A DNA stretch of 64,000 bases from Halobellus sp. MBLA0158 (GTDB lineage Archaea; Halobacteriota; Halobacteria; Halobacteriales; Haloferacaceae). Both the position numbers and the translations under genes were made by a program. The stretch is from contig NZ_JBGNYA010000001.1 of NCBI RefSeq assembly GCF_041477585.1, forward strand, positions 2,418,001 through 2,482,000, in the 5' to 3' direction. Under the pieces are notes generated by a model. It was not told the origin of the DNA and did no database searches. It saw only the letters and a list, made by a program, of their open reading frames with translations. Of the stretch, positions 18,201 through 26,339 are shown piece by piece; the stretch's first letter is position 1; every line of letters starts with the position of its first letter.

Positions 18201-18239
18201 CCGCCGCATCCCGTCGAGGCGGTCGCCGACCGTCTGTAG
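15204..18239 (+). CDS. GlcD-GlcF/GlpC fusion FAD/FeS oxidoreductase (2-hydroxyacid dehydrogenase)
   Basis: Membrane-associated flavoprotein of 1011 aa, probably oxidising glycolate, D-lactate or another 2-hydroxyacid and passing electrons to quinone. FAD-binding type 4 domain near residues 60-260 (LPRGTGSSLAGQAV, GGGIGNNSTGAHSVRYG), FAD-oxidase C domain to about 560, two 4Fe-4S motifs (CNGCGTC near 603 and CVGCKGCKSDCP near 663) and a C-terminal GlpC/CCG part (HGHCNQKA, CCGMAGSFG near 942). The fused order is typical of haloarchaea; in E. coli these are separate Glc subunits. ATG 15204 was preferred over GTG 15192 because a TTTAAT box lies about 28 nt upstream. With malate synthase nearby, glycolate is an attractive substrate (inference). 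Confidence 0.9.
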   Translation: MAAEDESYRPSGFDTSAAALGGDRPDVEQYAELAADLREEVAGEVQFDEYAQVLYATDGSIYQARPAGVVLPRDVDDVRATVETAGRHDVPVLPRGTGSSLAGQAVGNGCVVLDFTKHIDDIVDVDPDAKRATVQPGVVQDHLDDRLDRDGLKFAPDPASSNRATIGGGIGNNSTGAHSVRYGITDAYTEELRVVLADGSLIHTREVVLDSDEYEAIVAKDDAEARIYRTVRGLVGDHEDEIAERYPELKRSVSGYNLQKVIYENDAGESVINLSKLFVGAEGTLGVVVEATLSLVTKPDETALALFCFDDLVDAMEAVPEALEFPVSAVELMDDEVFRLARESEGYAEYAEPIPDGTQAALMLEWDDELVDDFAAAIEDTTAHFVESGAAFDVLEAYDEADQERLWKLRKAAIPLLMSLEGDPKPYPFIEDASVPPEELAEYVGKFEDVLDAHDTSAAYFAHAGVGTLHIRPILNLKDGEGIEKMHSIADDVTDLVLDHHGAFSGEHGDGMARTEFNPKMYGEDLWEAFKELKTAFDPDWLCNPGNVVYREDASDPGPDHDRGVGADMRENLRYGPEYQSIEPQTALDFDEEGGFSHLVELCNGCGTCRQTDSDVMCPTYRASKEEVQTTRGRANMLRAAISGELDDDELHSERFQREVLDLCVGCKGCKSDCPTGVDMAKLKAEMKHRHHEEAGTSVRTRLFANIDTASRIGSALAPLSNWATKLPGARTAMQKLLGIAPERELPPFRRETLEDWFEGRGGSSVSRADADRRVLLFPDTYTNYSYPRAGKAAVEALEAAGVHVDIPDNTGPSGRAAFSAGLLDTARERARANVEALADRVDSGWDVVFVEPSDAVMFQDEYADLLDGPEVDAVAGSAYGVLEYVDVHRLDESLPVDDRSSGAAGSLSYHGHCNQKATNKDHHAVGVLRRVGYAVDPLDTTCCGMAGSFGYHDEHYDLSKAIGQLLFAELDDSDADGIVAPGGSCRSQLGDRDGVEEIPPHPVEAVADRL

Positions 18240-18477
18240 CACGGAGTGCCGGAGGACGACCGTTCGAATTTCGATACCGGGACCGGCGCCGCCGAACCGT
18301 CGCCCGCACTCGGCGGCGTCGCCGTTCGACGCGGGCGACCGATTCCCAAATGAGAACCACAGGAACCACGAACGCGGTTCGCAGCCTCACGCACAGCCGG
18401 ATCCCCCTCCGGATCGCCCGGATCGCGAGCGGGGACCCGTTCCGGAAACACCGTCCGACAGCGGCCGCTGATCCCGG

Positions 18478-19431
18478 ATGTCGCTGACCTCGGCGTTCAC
18501 CGGTGCCGTCGGTCCGATCCTCGTCATCGCCGCGGTCGGATACCTCCTGACGTTCGCGGCCGACGTCGACGTCGCGTCGCTGAACACGGTCGGCCTCTAC
18601 GTACTGGTCCCCGCGCTCGCGTTCCACAGCATCGCGACGACCGAACTCGGCGGCGACGCCGTGCTCAAACTCGGCGTCGGCGTCGTCGCGTACGCGCTGA
18701 TTATGGTCGGGATTGCCTGGGCGGCGGGCCGATTGGTCGGCGAGACGGGCCCGCTGCTCGGCGCGATGATGCTCGCGGCGGCGATCCCCAACTCCGGCTT
18801 CATCGGGATTCCGCTCTCGGAGTTCGCGTTCGGGTCGATCGGCCGGACCACAGCGGTGCTGTATCTGACGATCCAGAACGTCGTCGTCTACACGCTCGGG
18901 GTGTACATCGCCTCGCGCGGGACCGACAGGAGCGCCCTGAGCGCGGTCACCGAGATATTCCGGCTGCCGCTGGTGTACGCCGTCGTCGCGGCGGTACTGG
19001 TGCGAGGCCTCGGGTTCGTGCCGGCCGGAGAGACCGCGATCCTAGAGACGCTCCGCCTCGTCGGCGACGCCTCGATCCCGATTATGCTTCTGATACTAGG
19101 GGTCCAACTGGCCGACACGGACGTCTCCGCCATCTCTCGCACGGCCACCCCATCGATTCTGAAACTCGGCGTCGCACCCCTGGTCGGGATCGGTCTCGCG
19201 CTCGCGCTGGGGTTCGAGGACCCGACCGTCGCGCGGGTCTTCGTCCTGGAGTGTGCCACCCCCGCGGCGGTCATCCCGCTTGCGCTCATCATCGAATACG
19301 CCGACGGCGACGCGGTGGGCGGCGTGACCGCCCCCGAGTACCTCAGCACTACGATCTTCGTGACCACGGTGGCCGGCACCGTCGTACTGACGGTGCTGAT
19401 TGCCCTCCTGCGGTCCGGAACGCTCCTGTAA
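18478..19431 (+). CDS. AEC-family (auxin efflux carrier-like) transporter
   Basis: Membrane carrier of 317 aa with about ten hydrophobic helices in two inverted halves. The mid-protein loop AAAIPNSGFIGIPL is the AEC family signature (PNxGFxGxP), and the second half has CATPAAVIPLALI. Bacterial relatives move malonate, malate or other carboxylates, which fits an adjacent hydroxyacid dehydrogenase. It starts 238 bp after that gene, same strand; no clear TATA element is seen, so co-transcription is possible. Confidence 0.88.
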   Translation: MSLTSAFTGAVGPILVIAAVGYLLTFAADVDVASLNTVGLYVLVPALAFHSIATTELGGDAVLKLGVGVVAYALIMVGIAWAAGRLVGETGPLLGAMMLAAAIPNSGFIGIPLSEFAFGSIGRTTAVLYLTIQNVVVYTLGVYIASRGTDRSALSAVTEIFRLPLVYAVVAAVLVRGLGFVPAGETAILETLRLVGDASIPIMLLILGVQLADTDVSAISRTATPSILKLGVAPLVGIGLALALGFEDPTVARVFVLECATPAAVIPLALIIEYADGDAVGGVTAPEYLSTTIFVTTVAGTVVLTVLIALLRSGTLL

Positions 19432-19465
19432 GTTTGGGGATCGCGCTCGTACGCTCCGCGCGTTC

Positions 19466-20602
19466 TCAGACCTCGACCCAGCGTCCGGATTCGTCGCTCC
19501 GCTCGATGGCGTCGAGGACGCGCTGGACGGCCAGCCCGTCGGCGAAGTTCGGGCCGTAGGACTCGCCCTCGGCGACCGCCGAGAGGAACTCGTAGTCCTC
19601 GTGGACGAAGGTGTGCTCCCAGCCGAGGACGTGGCCGGGGGGCCACCAGTGGTCGAGGTAGGGATCGTCGGGGTCGGTCACGAGGACCGTCTCGAAGCCG
19701 CGGCCGTCGTCGCGGAGCACTTCGAGTTCGTTGAGCCGTTCGAGGTCGAACCGCAGGCTGCCGTCCGAGCCGTTGATCGCGATGGTGTGGGCGTTCTTCT
19801 GGCCGTTCGCGAACCGCGAGGCCTCGAACGTCCCCATCGCGCCGTTCGCGAACTCCGCCTGGGCCGAGTAGGCGTCGTCGACGGTGACCGGCCGCGTCTC
19901 GACCGAGTCTCCGCTCTCCGCGTCGAGGCCGCCGCCGTCGGCGCCGGGGACGGGGCGCTCCTCGACGAAGGTCTTGAGGTGTCCGCTGACGCGCTCGATC
20001 GAGTCGCCGAGGAGGTACTGCGCCAGGTCGATCGAGTGGGCGCCGAGGTCGCCGAGGGCCCCGCTGCCGGCGATCTCCTCGCTGTTTCGCCACGACCACG
20101 GGGCCTGCGGATCGACCAACCAGTCCTGGAGGTAGTTCGCGCGGACGTGGTGGATCTCGCCGATGGCCCCCTCGTCGATCAACTGCTTCGCGTGCTGGAT
20201 CGCCGGCACGTACCGGTAATTGAACGCGACGGCGGTCGGGACATCGGCCTCCGCGGCCGCTTCGGCCATTCGCTCGGCGCCGTCGAGCGTCGCTGCCAGC
20301 GGCTTCTCGGAGAGCACCGGCACGCCCGCTTCGAGGGCGGCGACGGACGGCTCGACGTGGACGTCGTTCGGCCCGAGGTTGTAGAAGACGTCGACCTCGT
20401 CGACGACCTCCCGCCAGTCGGTCGCGGTCCGGGCGAAACCCAGTCGGTCGGCCGCGTCCGCGAGCGCGTCCTCGTCCCTCCCGACGAGAACGTCGCGTTC
20501 GATGTCGGGCGCATCGGGGAAGAACATCGACAACCGCGAGAAGGCGTTCGAGTGCGCCTTGCCCATAAACCGATACCCGAGCATTCCGATCGAGAGCGTC
20601 AT
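19466..20602 (-). CDS. Gfo/Idh/MocA-family oxidoreductase
   Basis: NAD(P)-dependent sugar or cyclitol dehydrogenase, 378 aa. N-terminal Rossmann domain from MTLSIGMLGYRFMGKAHSNAF, catalytic region SEKPLA at about residues 111-116 (Lys of EKP), and GDLGAHSIDLAQYLLG with the usual Asp and His of the substrate-binding domain. The frame is open well upstream, but only ATG 20602 gives the canonical N-terminus. That ATG has no TATA at -27; instead a leaderless 24-codon ORF (20599-20673) ends over it in an ATGA overlap. Divergent from a xylose-isomerase-like TIM barrel, a usual partner in sugar or inositol catabolism. Confidence 0.88.
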   Translation of the reverse strand: MTLSIGMLGYRFMGKAHSNAFSRLSMFFPDAPDIERDVLVGRDEDALADAADRLGFARTATDWREVVDEVDVFYNLGPNDVHVEPSVAALEAGVPVLSEKPLAATLDGAERMAEAAAEADVPTAVAFNYRYVPAIQHAKQLIDEGAIGEIHHVRANYLQDWLVDPQAPWSWRNSEEIAGSGALGDLGAHSIDLAQYLLGDSIERVSGHLKTFVEERPVPGADGGGLDAESGDSVETRPVTVDDAYSAQAEFANGAMGTFEASRFANGQKNAHTIAINGSDGSLRFDLERLNELEVLRDDGRGFETVLVTDPDDPYLDHWWPPGHVLGWEHTFVHEDYEFLSAVAEGESYGPNFADGLAVQRVLDAIERSDESGRWVEV

Positions 20603-20673
20603 CGTCGGCCCTCCCGGGCGAGGTCGCGGCTGTCCGGACGGTGAACGCACTCGGTGGAGTCGGTTGCACGCAT
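20599..20673 (-). CDS. Candidate leaderless micro-ORF (24 aa) coupled to the Gfo/Idh/MocA gene
   Basis: ATG at 20673 lies about 28 nt downstream of a clear TATA-like element (minus-strand GTTTAATAG, 20697-20705), the spacing of a leaderless mRNA. The 24-residue peptide (MRATDSTECVHRPD...) stops in a four-base ATGA overlap with the oxidoreductase start. No known domain. It may only serve to bring ribosomes to the downstream gene, or be a chance reading frame in a 5' leader. Confidence 0.35.
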   Translation of the reverse strand: MRATDSTECVHRPDSRDLAREGRR

Positions 20674-20841
20674 AGTACCGACTGGCAGCACCAACACTAT
20701 TAAACTTCCCGTGCGCGGGGTTCCGGTCCCCGGAGTTGCGGTCGCGAGCGCATCGATCCGAGCAGTTCGTCTCGCGTCGCGACGGCCGAGCGACGAATTG
20801 TGCATAAATTATATGGTATAATGACACGAACCCCGGGGTGT

Positions 20842-21810
20842 ATGGAGCTCGGTGTACTCACGGCACAGCCGCTCGGACATATGGACCGGGCGGACGCCTT
20901 CGACTTCCTCGAATCGCTCGGCGTCGACGCCGTCGAACTGGGAACGGGCGGCCTCATCGGCGCCGCCCACGTCGACCGGAACAAACTCCTGACCGACGAG
21001 GACGCGCGGGCGAAACTCCGCAGCGAACTCGACGAGCGAGGCCTCGATATCTGCGGCTTCGCCGTCCACGACAACCCCCTGCATCCGGACGAGGAACGGC
21101 GGGAGCGCGTCGACAGGGAAACGAAGGAGACGATCGAACTCGCCGCCGAGTTCGGCGTCGACAGGGTCATCACGTTCTCGGGGTTGCCGGCGGGCGCGCC
21201 CGGGGACAGCGTCCCCAACTGGGTCACCTTCCCCTGGCCCGAGGAACATGCCGAAGCGCGCGACTACCAGTGGGAGGTGGCGACGGAGTACTGGAGCGAC
21301 CTCGGCGCCTACGCGGACGACTACGGCGTCGACATCGCCATCGAGATGCACCCGAATATGCTCGTCTACGACCCCGTGGGGATGGTCAAACTGCGGGAGG
21401 CGACACACGAGCGGATCGGCGCGAACCTCGATCCCTCCCACCTCTGGTGGCAGGGCATCGACATCCCGAAAGCGATCCGCTATCTCGCCGAACACGACGC
21501 GATCCACTACGTCCACGCGAAGGACGTGCGCGTGTACGATTCCAACGCCGAGATCGAGGGCGTCTTCGACAACAAGGACTTCGACCGCGAGGAGGAACGC
21601 GCGTGGATGTTCCGCTCGGTCGGATACGGCCACGACGAGGACGCTTGGCGGGACATCATCAGCACGCTTCGCCTGGTCGGATACGACGACGTGCTCAGTA
21701 TCGAGTGGGAAGACGGTCTGGCCGAACCCACCGAGGGGCTCGAAAAGGCCGTAGATACGCTTCAGCGCGGTATCCTCCGGAAAGACGCCGACGTCGATTG
21801 GGTCCCCTGA
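20842..21810 (+). CDS. Sugar phosphate isomerase/epimerase (xylose isomerase-like TIM barrel)
   Basis: AP-endonuclease-2/xylose-isomerase-like TIM barrel, 322 aa, starting MELGVLTAQPLGHM. Metal-site segments of the family: AIEMHPNMLVYD, IGANLDPSHLWWQGID, YVHAKDVRV and SIEWEDGL. Probably isomerises or epimerises a sugar, keto-sugar or inositol derivative together with the divergent oxidoreductase. ATGs at 20821 and 20842 are both in frame; 20842 is favoured since the TATAT element at about 20808-20813 is too close to 20821. A small hairpin (ACGGTG/CACCGT, 21813-21831) followed by T residues lies directly after the stop. Confidence 0.87.
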   Translation: MELGVLTAQPLGHMDRADAFDFLESLGVDAVELGTGGLIGAAHVDRNKLLTDEDARAKLRSELDERGLDICGFAVHDNPLHPDEERRERVDRETKETIELAAEFGVDRVITFSGLPAGAPGDSVPNWVTFPWPEEHAEARDYQWEVATEYWSDLGAYADDYGVDIAIEMHPNMLVYDPVGMVKLREATHERIGANLDPSHLWWQGIDIPKAIRYLAEHDAIHYVHAKDVRVYDSNAEIEGVFDNKDFDREEERAWMFRSVGYGHDEDAWRDIISTLRLVGYDDVLSIEWEDGLAEPTEGLEKAVDTLQRGILRKDADVDWVP

Positions 21811-22249
21811 ACACGGTGGGGTCGTCACCGTTTCCCGGGACCAGAATTAGAGGCGTTTTCGGCTCTCGTAGACCGTACTGAGTTCCGACGCGTAGCTGTG
21901 TGTGTCGAGTGGAGTGTGAATGCTCGTGCCTCCGAGATCGGATTGGTCTAGGTGGGTATTCTGAAGTGAGACGAATTGTCTTCTAAATTAATTTGTAAGT
22001 TATTTTATACTATCTGGTGTTTGGCTGTATTTGAATATTCTGACTGCGTGAATTGCGTTCGATAGCCAATATATCGTGGTAACATAGTTTATCTTTCACA
22101 TTATATTCTTTGTACTACAATATAATAGTTCAGTTAGTTATAATTAATATCGGCCACAGTTCAGCAACGACACCGACTACCAACTGAGATGGCAATCACT
22201 CCAGCACGCGACGCGTTGCTGATTTAATGGAGAAGCGATTCTATCAGAT
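21811..22249. other. AT-rich spacer before rdfA
   Basis: No convincing ORF on either strand. It contains a possible terminator hairpin (21813-21831), then strongly AT-rich sequence unlike the flanking genes, and the rdfA TATA element (TTTAAT near 22223-22228) about 25 nt before the ATG. Confidence 0.45.
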
Positions 22250-22870
22250 ATGACCGACACGCCCGACCCAACCCGATCCAAAGTCGGCGACCTCATCCAT
22301 CGGTACGAGATGGGAGACATCGGTCGGGAGCTGGAAGATCGGTGGTTGGGGAACGGATACGACAGCCAGAGCCTCCGGAGCCTGGCTGAGTGGTTCAATC
22401 GGCGATTGCTCCGGACGAAACTGGAACGGAACGGGATGACGCCACTGGACGGGGAAGTGGCCAATATGTACCGGCTGCTCTCGTCGGACGACGTCACCGC
22501 CGGGGCCCGAGTGGAAGCGGAATCGACACTCGAAGACAACGGCATCGATCCGGAGCGACTCAAACGGGAGTTCGTCTCGCATCAAGCGATTCATACGTAT
22601 CTGACCAAATTCAGGGGGGCCTCCAAGGACGGGTCGTCAGCCGATCCCCGAGAGAAGGCGCAGAACACGATCCAAAAACTCAGAAATCGGCTGATCGCCG
22701 TGATAGAAAACAGTCTCGAACAGCTCCGGGAGCGCCAGCGGATCACACTCGGGGAGTTCAACATTTTACTCGATATCCAAATTCTGTGCGAGGACTGCGG
22801 AGCCAGCTATTCAGTTACCGAGTTGTTCGATCGAGGAGGTTGCGACTGCGAACCGGAAAGCGAAGCGTAG
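22250..22870 (+). CDS. rdfA: RdfA-family protein (rod-determining factor homologue)
   Basis: 206 aa, recognised from the haloarchaeal RdfA family. It has the N-terminal SKVGDLIHRYEMGDIGRELEDRW region, SLAEWFNRRLLRTKLERNGM, GEVANMYRLLSSDD, EFVSHQAIHTYLTKFRGA, and a C-terminal putative zinc site CEDCG ... CDCEPESEA. In Haloferax volcanii one RdfA is needed for the rod cell shape; many haloarchaea have several paralogues of unknown role, some near mobile elements. It stands alone between two AT-rich spacers, with no cell-shape gene nearby. Leaderless start supported by TTTAAT about 25 nt upstream. Confidence 0.8.
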   Translation: MTDTPDPTRSKVGDLIHRYEMGDIGRELEDRWLGNGYDSQSLRSLAEWFNRRLLRTKLERNGMTPLDGEVANMYRLLSSDDVTAGARVEAESTLEDNGIDPERLKREFVSHQAIHTYLTKFRGASKDGSSADPREKAQNTIQKLRNRLIAVIENSLEQLRERQRITLGEFNILLDIQILCEDCGASYSVTELFDRGGCDCEPESEA

Positions 22871-23439
22871 TCGGCCAATTCACTGCGTCTCGGGCGATAG
22901 CGTCATATCAATATAACAAAGTGGAGCAGGAATGGGCACACCGTCGAAACGCTACTCGGAACGTGGACGATTCGCGAAATGGGACCGCCGGCTTGTAATC
23001 GTATTCCAAGGGCATAATCAACAAGGATATTTAAATACTATATTAAATATAAATTATTTCTTATGAATATTTCAATGCTCCCTTAGCGTTTTTCGCTATA
23101 ATTACGTATTCAAAATCTAGTACTGACATCAAATACGAAGCATATAATTACATAAATTTGATATATCTGAATGGTGCTTGTCGATATTTCTCGGGAAAAT
23201 AGCTCGGGCATCACCAGTAACATATGTACCCTTGTTAGATCCACATCTGGTAGCAGATGGATTCCGAGTCAACGTGATTTCGAGGCGGGAACGATCTAAT
23301 CGAAAGTGTTCGGTGATGATGAATCGGTACGGTGCATACACAGAGCCGCTCATACCGCAGAAATACACAAGACAGTCCATAATCGAAGGATCCGAGCGAT
23401 TCGGAGATGGAGAATCGATACGGTCGATACCCGAGACGG
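22871..23439. other. AT-rich spacer after rdfA
   Basis: About 570 bp without a gene I can support. It contains a loose inverted repeat ATATTTAA/TTAAATAT (23027-23050) and several short frames that resemble nothing. Base composition differs sharply from the coding regions, suggesting transferred or decayed DNA. Confidence 0.4.
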
Positions 23440-24213
23440 CTACTGGATATTGGGGTCGTTGAGGTTCAGTTCGACGACGTTGACGGACTGCCGAAGCAGC
23501 TCCGGCATTTCTTCGTGGAGACGGTCGTCCTTCATTCGATGGACCGGTCCGGCGACGCTTAACGCACCGATAGGCGTCCCGTCCTGGAGGAGGATCGGCT
23601 TTCCGACGGACCGCATTCCCTCGCGGAACTCCTCCATATCGAAGGCCAGACCGCGTTCACGGATCGTCTCCAACTCCTCGTCGAGTTCGCTTCGGTCTGT
23701 GATCGTATTCGAGCTCTGAGCCGGTAAGCCGTGCTTGTCGATGATGGCGTCGACCTCCGCTTCCGGAAGGTGAGCGAGGATCGATTTCCCGGTCGCAGAG
23801 CAGTGGAGGTACGTCCGCGCGCCCGTGATTGCGGGGTAATCGATGTCCTGACTCCCCTGGCCGATATCGAGATAGATCCCGCGGCCGTGTTCTTCCACCA
23901 GTAGCGTGATCAGCTCGCCCGACTCCTCGGCTAGCTTCTGGACCTCCGATTTGGCGAAATCGTACAGCGTCGAGCGGTGTCGGACGCGTTCGCCGAACTT
24001 CAGGAATCGCAGGCTGAGCTGGTACTCGTTTCCCTCTTGCACGACGTACTCGAACTGTTTGAGCGTCGTCAGGTGATTGTGGACGACGCTCTGCGGGCGA
24101 TCGAGGTACTCGGCGAGTTCGGTGACGCGGGCGCCGTTGAGGTCGTCTAACGCCTCCACGATGTCGTTGGTGGTCTTGAGGGCGTTCACCCGGATTCCGT
24201 CGTCGTCTCCCAT
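23440..24213 (-). CDS. IclR-family transcriptional regulator
   Basis: 257 aa. Winged HTH at residues about 10-70 (ARVTELAEYLDRPQSVVHNHLTTLK), effector domain with YLHCSATGKSILAHLPE at about 131-147 and SVGKPILLQDGTPIGALSVAGPVHRM near the C-terminus. Same family as the regulator at 13.2 kb but clearly diverged. It is the last gene of the ALDH-sulfatase-IclR series on the minus strand, so it probably controls the sulfatase/amine island. A 10-bp palindrome TGTGATCACA (24219-24228) sits right before its ATG. Confidence 0.88.
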   Translation of the reverse strand: MGDDDGIRVNALKTTNDIVEALDDLNGARVTELAEYLDRPQSVVHNHLTTLKQFEYVVQEGNEYQLSLRFLKFGERVRHRSTLYDFAKSEVQKLAEESGELITLLVEEHGRGIYLDIGQGSQDIDYPAITGARTYLHCSATGKSILAHLPEAEVDAIIDKHGLPAQSSNTITDRSELDEELETIRERGLAFDMEEFREGMRSVGKPILLQDGTPIGALSVAGPVHRMKDDRLHEEMPELLRQSVNVVELNLNDPNIQ

Positions 24214-24218
24214 TGTCG

Positions 24219-24228
24219 TGTGATCACA
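24219..24228. promoter_or_regulatory. Palindrome at the IclR start, possible autoregulatory site
   Basis: Perfect 10-bp palindrome TGTGATCACA, beginning six bases upstream of the ATG at 24213 and therefore at or near the transcription start of a leaderless message. No second copy was found in the neighbouring promoters. Confidence 0.3.
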
Positions 24229-24301
24229 TAACCCGGGGGGAGAAAAGTGTTATTCTGCGATACCGAATACTGATTCTCGGTGTTCGATTCGGCGTCGGCT
24301 A

Positions 24302-26233
24302 TCAGGCGACGTTGCGTCGGCTGGGGACCGCTCCCTCCTGCAGCACGAGCTGGTCGATCAGTTCGCGGTAGAGGCGGTTCTTGAGCGGCTCGGCCGCGTC
24401 GTCGTTCCAGAGGTTGTTCAGTTCCTCGGGATCGTCGTGGAGGTCGAACAGTTCGCCGTACTCCTGATCCGGATACACCGTGAGCTTGTATTGGTCAGTG
24501 ACCAGCGTGCGGGGCCAGATACCGAGGTAGTCCTCGTCGGTCTCCACGACGGTCGAGCGGTCTCGGGGATCGCTCTCGTCCGTGAGCAGCGGCACGAGTG
24601 ACTCGCCGGGCCACGTGTCCGGCCCGTGGCGGTACGACGGCTCGTAGACCGCGTGCGGGGACGTAACGCCGCAGAGGTCCAACATCGTCGGCATCAGGTC
24701 CTCGTGGCTCGTGACGGTCTCGACGCGCTTGCCCTCTCGGAACTCCCCGGGCCAGTTCCAGATCATCGGCACGCGGAGGAGCCCCTCGAACTGGAAGGGG
24801 CCCTTTCGGATCATCCAGTGATCGCCCATCATCTCGCCGTGGTCCGAGAGGAAGACGACGACCGTGTCCTCCCGGAGACCGTTGCGCTCCAGCGCGTCGA
24901 CGACTCGCCCGACCTCGTGGTCGAGGTAGCTGACCATCCCGTAGGTGACGGCGATGATCTCCTTGATGGCCTCCTCTTGGACTTCCGGGCCGGGCTCGGT
25001 GTACAGCCCCTGTAGCTGGAAGAAGTCGCCCTCGTAGACGTCGCGGTAGAACTCCGGCAGTTCGTCGAGTTCCTCGTCGCTTCGGGCGGGCAGTTCCACG
25101 TCGGACGGATCGTACATCGACCCCCACGGCTCGGGGGCGGCGTACGGATTGTGCGGGTCCGGATAGGAGCACCACAGGAAGAACGGATCGTCGTCGTCTT
25201 CCTGCTCGTCCAGAAACTCGATGCTGCGGTCGCTGATCCAGTGGTTGTAGTGAGCCTCCTCCGGAAGTGACCACTCCCGCAACACCTGGAAGGTATCGCC
25301 GCGGACGTTGTCGGGGTGATCGAAGGAGATGCGGTCGTATGCGTCGGGATAGTTCGACTCCAGCCAGCGCTTGTACTCGCCGTAGATCTCGTTGACGTGG
25401 CCGCCGGTGAAGTCGGTCGTCTCGAACCCGTAGTAGGGCTCGGGGAGTTCGGAGAGCAGCCCCGACTCCCAGACCTCGCGGGCCTCGGGGAACTCCGACG
25501 GCTCGAACGAGAGGTCCGCGTAGGTGGTCGCGTCGATCGTGTCGAACATCCCCGCGAGGCGCGTTTTCAGCTCCTCGGCGAACGCCTCCCAGTCGGCCTC
25601 CGAGAGGTCGTCGGTGGGCCACTCGGAGACGGCCTCCGCGGCGGCCTCCTGGAAGAGGAGCGCGCCATCGGACCACTTCGGGACGTGGATCCGTTCGAGC
25701 GTGCGCAGGAGCAGATTGTCACCACGGTTCGAGAAGCCCTCGTGATAGCCGACGGACTCCCGTCCCGCAGCGAGGTCGTCGGGACATTCGAGTAGATCGC
25801 GAAGCACCGCGTCGAGCACCTCGCCGAGCCGTCGACCGAACTCGGTCTCCGCGCGCTCGGGGAGCTCCGCAGCGATGTGTGAGACCTGCTGCGGCGCCGG
25901 AAGCGTGTAGAGGTGGAGGTGAAGTTTCCCCGCCGAGTGAGTTCGGTAGCCCGCCTCCGAGAGCTGCTGCGGAATGGACGGAAGCTCCTCCCGAAGGTGG
26001 ACCCCGTTCGATCGCACTCCGTGTCGGTGGGGGTTCCGTCCGGTGAACATCGTCGCGCGGGCCGGCATACACATCGGATTGTTCGTGTAGGTCCGATCGA
26101 ACGAGACGCCCGTCTCGGCGAGTGCGTCGATGTTCGGCGTGTCGACGACGTCGTTTCCGTTGCACCCCAGGTGGTCGTATCGCAACTGATCGGCGACGAA
26201 ACACACCACGTTCGGGTTGCTACTGCTAGTCAT
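24302..26233 (-). CDS. Cys-type arylsulfatase-family sulfatase
   Basis: 643-aa cytoplasmic-looking sulfatase (no signal peptide). N-terminal metal and substrate motif VVCFVADQLRYDHLGCNG, and the formylglycine motif C-M-P-A-R at residues 55-59 inside NNPMCMPARATMFTGRNPHRHG. The second metal cluster is the Asp-His of LSDHGEMMGDHWMIRKGPF. The Cys must be oxidised to formylglycine by a maturase not seen in this window. The size suits choline-sulfatase or other alkyl/sugar sulfatases. Own promoter: CTTTATCC about 27 nt upstream. With betaine-aldehyde-type dehydrogenase and OpuC genes nearby, choline-O-sulfate is one possible substrate (inference). Confidence 0.88.
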   Translation of the reverse strand: MTSSSNPNVVCFVADQLRYDHLGCNGNDVVDTPNIDALAETGVSFDRTYTNNPMCMPARATMFTGRNPHRHGVRSNGVHLREELPSIPQQLSEAGYRTHSAGKLHLHLYTLPAPQQVSHIAAELPERAETEFGRRLGEVLDAVLRDLLECPDDLAAGRESVGYHEGFSNRGDNLLLRTLERIHVPKWSDGALLFQEAAAEAVSEWPTDDLSEADWEAFAEELKTRLAGMFDTIDATTYADLSFEPSEFPEAREVWESGLLSELPEPYYGFETTDFTGGHVNEIYGEYKRWLESNYPDAYDRISFDHPDNVRGDTFQVLREWSLPEEAHYNHWISDRSIEFLDEQEDDDDPFFLWCSYPDPHNPYAAPEPWGSMYDPSDVELPARSDEELDELPEFYRDVYEGDFFQLQGLYTEPGPEVQEEAIKEIIAVTYGMVSYLDHEVGRVVDALERNGLREDTVVVFLSDHGEMMGDHWMIRKGPFQFEGLLRVPMIWNWPGEFREGKRVETVTSHEDLMPTMLDLCGVTSPHAVYEPSYRHGPDTWPGESLVPLLTDESDPRDRSTVVETDEDYLGIWPRTLVTDQYKLTVYPDQEYGELFDLHDDPEELNNLWNDDAAEPLKNRLYRELIDQLVLQEGAVPSRRNVA

Positions 26234-26339
26234 ACACGTGACCGAGTGGCCCGGGGTATCGGATAAAGGTTTTCCAAAAGTGGGTCACAGCCGTCTCGGT
26301 TCCGAGAGAAGAGTCCGGCGGTCGGCCTCGATCCTACCG

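Noticed and set aside
18351-18487. 45-codon ORF overlapping the AEC gene start
   Set aside because: No TATA spacing, ten-base out-of-frame overlap, basic composition; likely noise.
23027-23050. Inverted repeat ATATTTAA/TTAAATAT
   Set aside because: Expected by chance in very AT-rich DNA.
23178-23462. 94-codon plus-strand frame after rdfA
   Set aside because: No family resemblance, not acidic, overlaps the IclR 3' end; treated as chance.
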